Source of the DNA: Gammaproteobacteria bacterium
Lineage (GTDB): Bacteria; Pseudomonadota; Gammaproteobacteria; Pseudomonadales; Azotimanducaceae
Reading direction: 5' to 3'
NCBI GenBank assembly: GCA_009843635.1
Contig: VYDB01000027.1
Location: 1-52,846 of the forward strand
Length of the DNA stretch: 52,846 nt
Numbering within the stretch: the first letter of the stretch is position 1; each line of letters begins with the position of its first letter. Of the stretch, positions 1 to 8,063 are shown one piece after another. The position numbers and the translations under genes were made by a program. The notes below the pieces were generated by a model that was not told where the DNA came from, did no database searches, and saw only the letters and a program-made list of their open reading frames with translations.

Positions 1-140
1 CCCGCCACGTGAATGTGCCCTCAAATCAGTCATTCGGGAATTTGTTCCATGCGAGTTCGGGGCTAAGGCACCAGAGCTGGGCTCCTAAGGACCAATCCAA
101 TCCGTCGTCGATTCGGCCCGCACAGCCCTTGATTCCTCCC

Positions 141-146
141 TATAAT
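141..146 (+). promoter_or_regulatory. Candidate -10 box upstream of glmS
   Basis: A perfect TATAAT hexamer lies 124 bases before the glmS start. The sequence about 17 bases upstream is G+C rich and does not resemble a good -35 box, so this is only a candidate. The rest of positions 1-269 holds no open frame I can support and may include the tail of an upstream transcription unit. Confidence 0.35.
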
Positions 147-269
147 GCCTCGCTTAACGGCGACTGAATGCCTGCTGTCCCGAATTCCGATGGCCGAAAC
201 TCCCCAAATTGCCGAAAGTGCGCTGCACGTCGGCTTCCGCGCACATGAGGTTCCGGGGGACGTTCAACC

Positions 270-2105
270 ATGTGCGGCCTGATTGGCGCGGTCGCTGACC
301 GTAACGTCGTTCCCATTCTGCTGGAGGGCTTGCAGCGGCTTGAGTACCGGGGCTACGACTCGGCGGGCGTCGGCGTCGTGGCGGAGGCGAGCGGCACGGT
401 CGACGTGCGCCGTCGCGTGGGCAAGGTGCGGGACCTGGTCGATGACTTGGGCGGCAACCCGTTGGCGGGACGCACCGGCATCGCCCACACCCGTTGGGCC
501 ACCCATGGGCGGCCCCATGAGGTGAACGCCCACCCCCATCAATCGAACGGGCGAATCTGCATCGTCCACAACGGCATCATCGAAAACGCCGACGCCTTGC
601 GAGCCGAACTGGTGGCGGCGGGCTACACCTTCGCCTCACAGACGGACTCCGAGGCCATCGCCCATCTCATCGACTTCCACTGCGCCCGCGGGCGCTCCCT
701 GGTTGACGCGGTGCGCTCGGCGGTGGAGCGGCTGGAAGGCTCCTATGCGCTCGCCATCATGGCGCGCGACGATCCCGGCCGCATCGTGGCCACCCGGGTG
801 GGCAGCCCCTTGGTGGTGGGCAAGGGCATCGGCGAGAACTACGTCGCCTCCGATGTGCTGGCGCTGCGGGCGGTCACCGACCGCTTCATCATCCTGGAGG
901 AGGGCGACCTCGTCGAAATCACCGCCGCTGAAATCTCCGTGTGGAATCTTGAGGACGAGTCCGTGATCCGCTCGACCATCAAGGTGGAGGTCGCCGTTGA
1001 CGACACCAGCAAGGGCAACTACCGCCACCACATGCAAAAGGAGATCTTCGAACAGCCCCAGGTGCTGCGCAGCACCTTGGAAGGGCGCATCGGCCGGGAA
1101 CGGGCGCTGGAACATGCCTTCGGCGTTCGCGCCGCCGAGGTGTTCGATCAAGCGCAAAGCGTCACCATCGTGGCCTGCGGCACCAGCTTCTACGCAGCCA
1201 GCATCGCCCGCTACTGGATCGAGGAGCACGTCGGCATCCCCTGCCAAGTCGATATCGCCAGCGAATTCCGCTACCGCAGCGTGGTGGTCGCACCGGGCAG
1301 CCTGTTCGTCACCATCTCCCAATCCGGCGAGACCGCGGATACCTTGGCGGCGCTGCGCATCGCCCGGCGCATCGGCTATTTCGCCACCCTGACCCTGTGC
1401 AACGTGCCCACCAGTTCCTGCGTTCGGGAGTCCGACCTAGCCTTGATGACCCAAGCGGGCACCGAGGTCGGGGTGGCCTCCACCAAGGCCTTCACCGCCC
1501 AGTTGGCCAACCTCGCCTTGCTCACGGCCGTGCTTGGGCGCCGCCACGGCATGGAGGCCGCGTTCGAATCGCAGTTGATCGCCAACCTGCGCGGACTGCC
1601 GGACAAGATCGAGCAGGCCTTGGCGCTGGACGAGCGCATCACGGCTCTGGCCGAGAAGTTCGCCGACCGCCATCACGCCCTCTTCCTCGGCCGAGGCTCG
1701 ATGTATCCGGTGGCGTTGGAAGGCGCCTTGAAGCTCAAGGAGCTGTCCTACATCCACGCGGAGGGCTATCCGGCTGGGGAGTTGAAGCATGGCCCCTTGG
1801 CCTTGGTCGATGAGGACATGCCGGTGGTAGCGGTTGCGCCGAACAACGAGCTGCTGCAGAAGCTGCGCTCCAACCTGCAGGAAGTGCGTGCCCGGGGCGG
1901 CGAACTCTACGTGTTTGCGGACGCCGCCACGCCCTTCAAGGATGGCTCAGGCATGACCGTGATCCGGCTGCCGGACGTCGATCCCATGCTGGCGCCCATA
2001 GTCTATACGGCGCCATTGCAATTGCTCGCCTATCATGTGGCCGTCCTGAAGGGCACCGACGTGGACCAGCCGAGAAACCTGGCGAAGTCCGTTACAGTGG
2101 AGTGA
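270..2105 (+). CDS. glmS: Glutamine--fructose-6-phosphate aminotransferase (isomerizing)
   Basis: Makes glucosamine-6-phosphate from fructose-6-phosphate and glutamine, the first step towards UDP-GlcNAc for peptidoglycan and LPS; cytoplasmic. The protein is 611 residues, normal for the family. It starts MCGLIGAV, so the catalytic cysteine is residue 2 after Met removal. An N-terminal glutaminase domain (about 1-240, with EYRGYDSAG and HTRWATHG) is followed by two SIS sugar-isomerase domains, with SQSGETADT near residue 350 and a C-terminus ending LAKSVTVE as in characterised enzymes. A GGGGGA ribosome site lies about 10 bases before the ATG. The symporter gene follows 52 bases downstream on the same strand. 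Confidence 0.97.
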   Translation: MCGLIGAVADRNVVPILLEGLQRLEYRGYDSAGVGVVAEASGTVDVRRRVGKVRDLVDDLGGNPLAGRTGIAHTRWATHGRPHEVNAHPHQSNGRICIVHNGIIENADALRAELVAAGYTFASQTDSEAIAHLIDFHCARGRSLVDAVRSAVERLEGSYALAIMARDDPGRIVATRVGSPLVVGKGIGENYVASDVLALRAVTDRFIILEEGDLVEITAAEISVWNLEDESVIRSTIKVEVAVDDTSKGNYRHHMQKEIFEQPQVLRSTLEGRIGRERALEHAFGVRAAEVFDQAQSVTIVACGTSFYAASIARYWIEEHVGIPCQVDIASEFRYRSVVVAPGSLFVTISQSGETADTLAALRIARRIGYFATLTLCNVPTSSCVRESDLALMTQAGTEVGVASTKAFTAQLANLALLTAVLGRRHGMEAAFESQLIANLRGLPDKIEQALALDERITALAEKFADRHHALFLGRGSMYPVALEGALKLKELSYIHAEGYPAGELKHGPLALVDEDMPVVAVAPNNELLQKLRSNLQEVRARGGELYVFADAATPFKDGSGMTVIRLPDVDPMLAPIVYTAPLQLLAYHVAVLKGTDVDQPRNLAKSVTVE

Positions 2106-2157
2106 TTCCAATCCCCCCAACTCAACAGCAAGCAAGAGCAGGAAGGAGACAGCCGCC

Positions 2158-3732
2158 ATGAGCGAGGCAACCGAAGAGAGCGGCCAGAGCAAGCACTGGC
2201 TGCTGTACGCCATTCTGGCCGCCATTGTCTTGGCCACGCTGACCGGCGGGTTCCTGCCGGAGTTGGCCGCGGAAACGGAAATTCTCGGCGAGATGTTCCT
2301 CAACGCCCTGAAGATGATCGTGGTGCCGCTGGTGATGCTGTCGATCATGGTCGGCATCACCAACTTGGGCGACATCCGCAGCCTCGGCCCCATCGGCGGG
2401 CGCACGGTGCTCTACTACATCGCCACGACCAGCCTGGCGGTCATCGTCGGCATGGTGCTGGTGAACATCATTGCGCCGGGCGAGGGCCTTTCCCAAGGCG
2501 AGCGACATCCTTCCATGAGCTATCGGCTGGGCGGCGAGGGGCTGCGCACCGTCGAACTGGAAGGCGAGTTAAGCAAGCGCTACGACGACACCTACGCCAT
2601 CACGCTGACCGACCAGAACGTTACCGGCCAGCTGCACGCCGTTGAGGGTGGCGTCGTCACGGTGACCGATTGGCGGCTCACCACCCCCAACGCGGACTAC
2701 CTCACCACCGAAGGGGGTGAACGGCTGCTGCTGATCGACGGGATGCGCGCGCAACTCAACTTGAACCCGGCGGGCCGAGGCATCGCCGTCGATCTGCCGA
2801 TGGCGGCGTCGGTGAAGGACAAGGAGGGGCGCGGCATCGGCAGCGCCATCCGTGAAGTGTTCCTCGGCAACCCGCGCACCGGCAAGGAAGGGATGATCCC
2901 GGAAAACGTTTTCAAGGCGATGGCGGAAACCGACATCCTGCCGCTCATCTTCTTCGCCCTGCTGATTGGCGCGGCCCTGTCCGTGCTCGGCGAGAAGGGC
3001 CGTCCCGCCATCGCCGTGATTACGGCGCTGAACGACGCGGTGATGCAACTGGTGAACTGGATCATGTACACCGCGCCGATCGGCATCTTCGGCCTGGTGG
3101 CGGCGCGCATCGGCGAGGCGGGCGGCTTCAGCGGCTTCCTCCCGGAACTGATGGCGGTGGGCAAGTATTTCTTCACCGTCCTGCTCGGCCTGACGCTGCA
3201 TGGCGTGGTGGTGCTGCCGCTGCTGTTGATGCTGTTTGCCCGGCGCAATCCGGTGCCCTACGCCGGCGGCATGAGCACGGCGCTGCTCAACGCCTTTTCC
3301 ACCGCCTCGTCGAGCGCCACGCTGCCCATCTCCATGAAGGGGGTAACCGAGGAAAACGGGGTTTCCGAACGGTCCTCGAGTTTCGTGCTGCCGTTGGGCG
3401 CCACCATCAACATGGACGGCACCGCCCTCTACGAAGCCATCGCCGCCATGTTCATCGCCCAGGTTTACGCCATTTCCTTAGGCCTCGGCGAGCAGGTGGT
3501 GATCGTGCTCACGGCCACGTTGGCCGCCATCGGCGCGGCTGGCATCCCGGAAGCCGGGCTGGTCACGATGGTCATCGTCCTCAACGCCGTCGGCCTGCCC
3601 ATCGAGGGCATCTCCTTGATCCTGGCCGTGGACTGGCTGCTCGACCGCTTCCGCACCACGGTCAACGTCTGGGGCGACAGCATCGGCGCCGGCGTGATCG
3701 ACGCCTACGAGGTCCGGGACGGCGCGACCTGA
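2158..3732 (+). CDS. Dicarboxylate/amino acid:cation symporter (DAACS family) with an extra loop domain
   Basis: An inner-membrane Na+- or H+-coupled symporter of the GltP/DctA family, expected to take up glutamate, aspartate or C4-dicarboxylates. Family signatures are present: serine-rich SSSATLP at about 384-390 (re-entrant hairpin 1), INMDGTAL at 417-424 (helix 7) and DWLLDRFRTTVNVWGD at 492-507 (helix 8). At 524 residues it is about 90-100 longer than usual. The excess is a polar, beta-prone stretch at about 111-235 between transmembrane segments 3 and 4, where family members normally have a short flexible loop. A GAAGGAG ribosome site precedes the ATG. The substrate cannot be read from the sequence. 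Confidence 0.92.
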   Translation: MSEATEESGQSKHWLLYAILAAIVLATLTGGFLPELAAETEILGEMFLNALKMIVVPLVMLSIMVGITNLGDIRSLGPIGGRTVLYYIATTSLAVIVGMVLVNIIAPGEGLSQGERHPSMSYRLGGEGLRTVELEGELSKRYDDTYAITLTDQNVTGQLHAVEGGVVTVTDWRLTTPNADYLTTEGGERLLLIDGMRAQLNLNPAGRGIAVDLPMAASVKDKEGRGIGSAIREVFLGNPRTGKEGMIPENVFKAMAETDILPLIFFALLIGAALSVLGEKGRPAIAVITALNDAVMQLVNWIMYTAPIGIFGLVAARIGEAGGFSGFLPELMAVGKYFFTVLLGLTLHGVVVLPLLLMLFARRNPVPYAGGMSTALLNAFSTASSSATLPISMKGVTEENGVSERSSSFVLPLGATINMDGTALYEAIAAMFIAQVYAISLGLGEQVVIVLTATLAAIGAAGIPEAGLVTMVIVLNAVGLPIEGISLILAVDWLLDRFRTTVNVWGDSIGAGVIDAYEVRDGAT

Positions 3733-3767
3733 CGGTCGCGGCGAAAAACCCACCGGACAGCCTCAAC

Positions 3768-5954
3768 TTGGACGTCACCCACATTCTCGCTGGCTTGAAC
3801 GAGGCGCAGCGCCAGGCGGTGGCTGCGCCGCCCGGCAACGCCTTGGTGGTGGCCGGCGCCGGCAGCGGCAAGACTCGGGTGCTGGTGCATCGCATCGCCT
3901 GGCTGATCGAGGCCGAAGGCGTCTCGCCCTATGGCCTGCTGGCGGTGACCTTCACCAACAAGGCGGCGGCGGAGATGCGCCAACGGATCGATGCCCTGCT
4001 GAGCGTCTCGGTCGGCGCCCTTTGGGTGGGCACCTTCCATGGCATCGCCCACCGCCTGCTGCGCATGCACTGGCAGGAGGCGGGGCTGCCGCAGAACTTC
4101 CAGATCCTCGATGCCGACGACCAGCAGCGGCTGGTCAAGCGGGTGATGCGGGCGCTGGACATCGATGAGCACCGCTGGCCGGTGCGCCAAGCGGTTTGGG
4201 CCATCAACAAGCACAAGGATGAAGGACGCCGCGCCGCTGCGCTGCCGGACAGCGAAGACCTCTTTCAAGTCACCCACAAGCGCATCTACGAGAGCTACGA
4301 GGCGCTGTGCAATGAAGGGGGCCTGGTCGATTTCGCCGAACTGCTGCTGCGCTGCCTGGAGTGCCTGCGCGGCGACGAGGCGCTGCTCGCCCACTACCGG
4401 CACCGGTTCGGGCACATCTTGGTCGATGAATTCCAAGACACCAACGGCATCCAATACGACTGGCTCAAGCTGCTGGCAGGCGATACCAGCCATGTCATGG
4501 CGGTGGGCGACGACGATCAATCCATCTACGGCTGGCGCGGCGCCCGCATCGAAAACGTGCACGCCTTCATCAACGAGTTCGAGGACGTTGCCACCATTCG
4601 CCTGGAGCAGAACTACCGCTCCACCGGCACCATCCTCGACGCCGCCAACGCCTTGATCGGGCATAATGCCGGGCGCCTGCCCAAGTCCCTGTGGACCGAA
4701 GGGGCGGTCGGCGATCCCATCCAGCTTTATTCCGCCGACAACGATCTCGATGAAGCCCGCTTCGTCGCTGAACGCATCGCGGGCGCCATTGAGGACGGCG
4801 GCAGCGCCGACGAGATGGCGGTTCTGTACCGCTCCAACGCCCAATCGCGGGTGCTGGAGGAGGCCTTGATGCGGGCCGGCATTCCCTATCGCATCTACGG
4901 CGGCTTCCGCTTCTTCGAGCGGGCCGAGATCAAGAACGCGCTCAGCTACCTGCGCTTGGTGCATGACCGCCACGCCGACGTGGCCTTCGAGCGGGTGGTG
5001 AACACCCCGCCCCGGGGCATCGGCGAAAAGACCTTGGAAGCGGTTCGCGAACTGTCCCGTGCCCGTGCCGTCTCGCTTTGGCAGGCCAGCAAGGAGGCCA
5101 TCCACGAGGGGCAGTTGCGCGGGCGGGCGGCTAACGTGATCGCGGAATTCATCAAGCTGATCGACGGCATGGCGGAAGGCGGGGAGGACTTGAGCCTGCA
5201 TGAACTCACCGAATGGGTAATCGAAGCCAGCGGCCTGATGGACTATCACGGCCGCGAGCCCGGCGAACGGGGCCTTGCCCGCAAGGAGAACCTCGAGGAG
5301 CTGGTCAGCGCCGCCCGGCAATTCAGCGGCGAACTGGTCTTCCCGCTGCAGGACGCGGAGGCGCCTGCGTTGTCGGAGCTGGAGGAGTTTCTCGACCAAG
5401 CGGCGCTGGACGCGGGAGACCGGGAGTCGAGCACCGGCCCCGCAGTGCAGATGATGACGCTGCATTCGGCCAAGGGGCTGGAGTTTCCCACCGTGTTCAT
5501 CACGGGCTTGGAGGAGGGCCTGTTTCCGCACCGCCAATCCCGGGAAACCGAGAACGGCTTGGAGGAGGAGCGCAGGCTCTGCTACGTGGGCATCACCCGC
5601 GCCATGCGCACGCTCTACCTCACCCACGCCGAGGTGCGCCGCCTGCACGGCGTCGAAAATCACAACCGCCCGTCCCGCTTCATCCGCGAACTACCGCCCA
5701 ACCTGGTCTCCGAAATCCGCGTGAGACGCATGGTGGAGCGCTCATCAAGCCTGCTCAATCCGGTCCGCGGCCTGTTTGCGCCCGAGCCGAGCGCCGTCAA
5801 CATCGGCCAACGGGTGGCGCACCAGAAGTTTGGCGAGGGCGTGGTGCTGCAGTGCGACGGCCACGGCGAACGCACCCGCGTGCAGGTCCACTTCGCCGTC
5901 GCCGGGGAAAAGTGGCTGATGCTCAGCGCGGCGAACCTGCAGACCTTGGACTGA
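3768..5954 (+). CDS. uvrD: UvrD/Rep-type superfamily I DNA helicase (DNA helicase II)
   Basis: An ATP-dependent 3'-5' helicase for nucleotide excision and mismatch repair; cytoplasmic. All SF1A motifs appear in order: AGAGSGKT (Walker A, about residues 30-36), LVDEFQDTN (Walker B), GDDDQSIYGWRGA, EQNYRST, MTLHSAKGLEFP and RRLCYVGITRA. The length of 728 residues is normal for UvrD. The start is a TTG; the protein from there (DVTHILAGLNEAQRQAV) matches the usual N-terminus and no better start is visible. It begins 35 bases after the symporter stop. UvrD and Rep are close paralogues; the tail fits UvrD better. Confidence 0.93.
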   Translation: MDVTHILAGLNEAQRQAVAAPPGNALVVAGAGSGKTRVLVHRIAWLIEAEGVSPYGLLAVTFTNKAAAEMRQRIDALLSVSVGALWVGTFHGIAHRLLRMHWQEAGLPQNFQILDADDQQRLVKRVMRALDIDEHRWPVRQAVWAINKHKDEGRRAAALPDSEDLFQVTHKRIYESYEALCNEGGLVDFAELLLRCLECLRGDEALLAHYRHRFGHILVDEFQDTNGIQYDWLKLLAGDTSHVMAVGDDDQSIYGWRGARIENVHAFINEFEDVATIRLEQNYRSTGTILDAANALIGHNAGRLPKSLWTEGAVGDPIQLYSADNDLDEARFVAERIAGAIEDGGSADEMAVLYRSNAQSRVLEEALMRAGIPYRIYGGFRFFERAEIKNALSYLRLVHDRHADVAFERVVNTPPRGIGEKTLEAVRELSRARAVSLWQASKEAIHEGQLRGRAANVIAEFIKLIDGMAEGGEDLSLHELTEWVIEASGLMDYHGREPGERGLARKENLEELVSAARQFSGELVFPLQDAEAPALSELEEFLDQAALDAGDRESSTGPAVQMMTLHSAKGLEFPTVFITGLEEGLFPHRQSRETENGLEEERRLCYVGITRAMRTLYLTHAEVRRLHGVENHNRPSRFIRELPPNLVSEIRVRRMVERSSSLLNPVRGLFAPEPSAVNIGQRVAHQKFGEGVVLQCDGHGERTRVQVHFAVAGEKWLMLSAANLQTLD

Positions 5955-5980
5955 ACCGCCGTTGGCATGGGAGACAAGCG

Positions 5981-7186
5981 ATGAAAGCTAACGAGGCTAC
6001 GCCTCAGACCGACGAGACAGCGGTCGTCGGGCGCAAAAGTTGGCTTATGTTAGAGCCTTGCCCCGCGATCAATAAAAATAACGCCGAGTGGGTGAGCCGC
6101 CGCGCAGGCTGGCTAGCCGCCCTGACAATCGCCCTGCTCGGTTGCGCCGACAAGGCGGCGGAGTCAGACGCGGTCGCTGCGCCGCACGCCACCCCCGCCA
6201 AGGTTTACCAGTGGAAGATCATCACCACCTGGCCCAAATTCCTGCCTGGTGCCGGCATGTCGGCGGAAAACCTCGCCGAGCGGCTGCGCGTGATGAGCGA
6301 TGGCCGGCTGGACATTCGAGTGTACGGCGCTGGCGAGCTTGTGGGGGCCTTCGAGGTGTTTGATGCGGTGTCCGCGGGCACCGCCGAGATGGGCCACGGC
6401 GCGGCCTACTATTGGCGCGGCAAGATGCCCATAGCGCCCCTGTTCACGGCCATTCCCTTCGGCATGACGGCCCAGGAAGTGAACGCTTGGCTGCGCTACG
6501 GTGGCGGCCTCGAGCTCTGGCGCGAACTCTACGCGCCTTTCAACGTGGTGCCTTTCGCGGCGGGCAACACGGGCGTGCAGATGGCGGGCTGGTTCAACGA
6601 GGAGATCAACGCGCTTGAGGATCTGGCAGGACTGAAGATGCGCATCCCCGGCCTCGGCGGCGAGGTGCTGGAACGCTCCGGGGGCGTGCCGGTGACCATC
6701 CCCGGCGGCGAGGTCTTCACCGCGCTGCAGACCGGCGTCATCGATGCCACCGAGTGGGTCGGGCCATACAACGACTTGGCCTTGGGCCTCTACAGCGCTG
6801 GCCGCTATTACTACTACCCTGGCTGGCACGAACCGGGCGCCGTGCTGGAGCTGATCGTGAACCGGCAGGCCTTTGAGGCCCTGCCCGCCGACCTGCAGGC
6901 GATGGTCGCCACCACCGCCCAAGCCATCAACGACGACACCCTGTCGGACTACACGGCCCGCAGCGTGGCCGCACTGGAGACGCTGGAGCGCGAACACGAC
7001 GTGCTGGTGCGCCCCCTGCCCGACGAGGTGATTGGGAAACTGCGCGAGGCGTCCCTCCAAGTGGTGGCCGAAGCGGCGGGAGAGGATGAATTGTCACAGC
7101 GCATCTACGCCTCCTACACCGGTTTCATGAATGGCGTTCGCCGCTACACCGAACTGACCGAAAAGGCGTACTTGGAGACCCGCTGA
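5981..7186 (+). CDS. TRAP transporter solute-binding lipoprotein (DctP/TakP-like)
   Basis: An extracytoplasmic solute receptor for a tripartite TRAP uptake system. A GGGAG site 7 bases before this ATG favours the start, giving 401 residues. A hydrophobic segment ending ALTIALLGC places a lipobox cysteine at about residue 55, so the protein is probably a lipoprotein, but the n-region is unusually long. An alternative ATG at 6047 would give a more normal signal but has no ribosome site. The mature part (KIITTWPK, GEVFTALQTGVIDATEWVG, YYYYPGWHEPG) resembles the alpha-keto-acid (TakP) class. No dctQM genes adjoin it; a matching pair lies at 23.2-26.4 kb. Its stop overlaps the next ATG (TGATG). 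Confidence 0.88.
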   Translation: MKANEATPQTDETAVVGRKSWLMLEPCPAINKNNAEWVSRRAGWLAALTIALLGCADKAAESDAVAAPHATPAKVYQWKIITTWPKFLPGAGMSAENLAERLRVMSDGRLDIRVYGAGELVGAFEVFDAVSAGTAEMGHGAAYYWRGKMPIAPLFTAIPFGMTAQEVNAWLRYGGGLELWRELYAPFNVVPFAAGNTGVQMAGWFNEEINALEDLAGLKMRIPGLGGEVLERSGGVPVTIPGGEVFTALQTGVIDATEWVGPYNDLALGLYSAGRYYYYPGWHEPGAVLELIVNRQAFEALPADLQAMVATTAQAINDDTLSDYTARSVAALETLEREHDVLVRPLPDEVIGKLREASLQVVAEAAGEDELSQRIYASYTGFMNGVRRYTELTEKAYLETR

Positions 7187-8049
7187 TGGAGTTGAAGGCC
7201 ACGCGAATGGAAAAGGCCGATGGCGTCGGGACCATCTGGCTGAACCGCCCGCACCGGCAAAATGCTTGGACCGGGCGCATGCACACCGAGTACCGCTGGT
7301 GCCTGAATCAGCTCGACGGGGATGCCGACGTTGGCGTCATTGTCATCACCGGCACCGGAAGGGGCTTCTGCGTGGGCGGCGACGCCGAGGCGCTGTCCCA
7401 ACACGCCGAGCGGGGCGCCTACGACCCTGGCACCGCCCCGGACTTGGCGACCCCGGGCTACGGCGTAGCCGAGGAATTTGACGCCCCCTTCGCCTGCCAC
7501 TTCGGTCTCGCCAAACCGATCATCGCCGCCATCAATGGCCCTGCAGCCGGCGTCGGCCTCGCCCTCGCCTGCTTCACCGACCTGCGCTTTGCGGTGCCCG
7601 GCGCCAAGCTCACCACCGCCCACGGCAAGCTCAACCTGCCTGCCGAATACGGCCTTTCCTGGATTTTGCCCCGCCTGGCCGGCTTGGCCCGAGCCAACGA
7701 CCTGCTGTTGACCAGCCGCGTCTTCACCACCGATGAAGCCGCCGAACTGGGCATCATCAATGAACTGGTGGCAGCGGACGGCCTGATCACCCGAACGCAT
7801 GAATACGCCCGAAACCTAATCGAAACCGTCTCTCCAAACGCCTTGCGCCAAACCCGCTGGCAAATCTACCGCGACCTCACCGCCAGCCCCGCCGATTCCG
7901 TGCTCCGTTCCGAAGCCCTAGCCAACGACATGATGGCCGAACCGGACTACGCCGAGGGGGTGGCGGCGTTTCGCGAGAAGCGAAAGCCTCGATGGGCGCC
8001 GCGACGGACGACCAAGGCCATTCGCCGCCTTGACTCCGAAAGCCCCTGA
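7186..8049 (+). CDS. Enoyl-CoA hydratase/isomerase family protein
   Basis: A crotonase-fold enzyme, likely hydrating or isomerising an enoyl-CoA in fatty-acid or related acyl-CoA catabolism; cytoplasmic. The 287-residue length is typical. Oxyanion-hole segments are visible as RGFCVGGDAEAL (about 61-72) and NGPAAGVGLALA (about 118-129). The ATG overlaps the stop of the TRAP binding protein by one base, suggesting translational coupling and a shared substrate route. The crotonase superfamily is catalytically diverse, so the exact reaction is open. The gene converges on recG; a hairpin covers both stop codons. Confidence 0.9.
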   Translation: MELKATRMEKADGVGTIWLNRPHRQNAWTGRMHTEYRWCLNQLDGDADVGVIVITGTGRGFCVGGDAEALSQHAERGAYDPGTAPDLATPGYGVAEEFDAPFACHFGLAKPIIAAINGPAAGVGLALACFTDLRFAVPGAKLTTAHGKLNLPAEYGLSWILPRLAGLARANDLLLTSRVFTTDEAAELGIINELVAADGLITRTHEYARNLIETVSPNALRQTRWQIYRDLTASPADSVLRSEALANDMMAEPDYAEGVAAFREKRKPRWAPRRTTKAIRRLDSESP

Positions 8050-8063
8050 TTGCAAACAATCAG
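8046..8063. terminator. Hairpin spanning both convergent stop codons (enoyl-CoA hydratase and recG)
   Basis: CTGATTG-CAAA-CAATCAG is a perfect 7-bp stem with a 4-base loop. It contains the TGA of the enoyl-CoA hydratase gene (8047-8049) and the reverse-strand TGA of recG (8060-8062). It could act on transcripts from both sides, but neither strand has a U-tract, so intrinsic termination is uncertain. Confidence 0.45.

Noticed and set aside
3705-5663. 652-codon open frame on the minus strand
   Set aside because: Lies antisense to uvrD, has low-complexity composition typical of G+C-rich shadow frames and matches no family.
5213-5980. Long N-terminal extension of the TRAP binding-protein frame
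   Set aside because: Overlaps uvrD in another frame and encodes Arg/Gly/Pro-rich noise; a good ribosome site and signal segment support the start at 5981.
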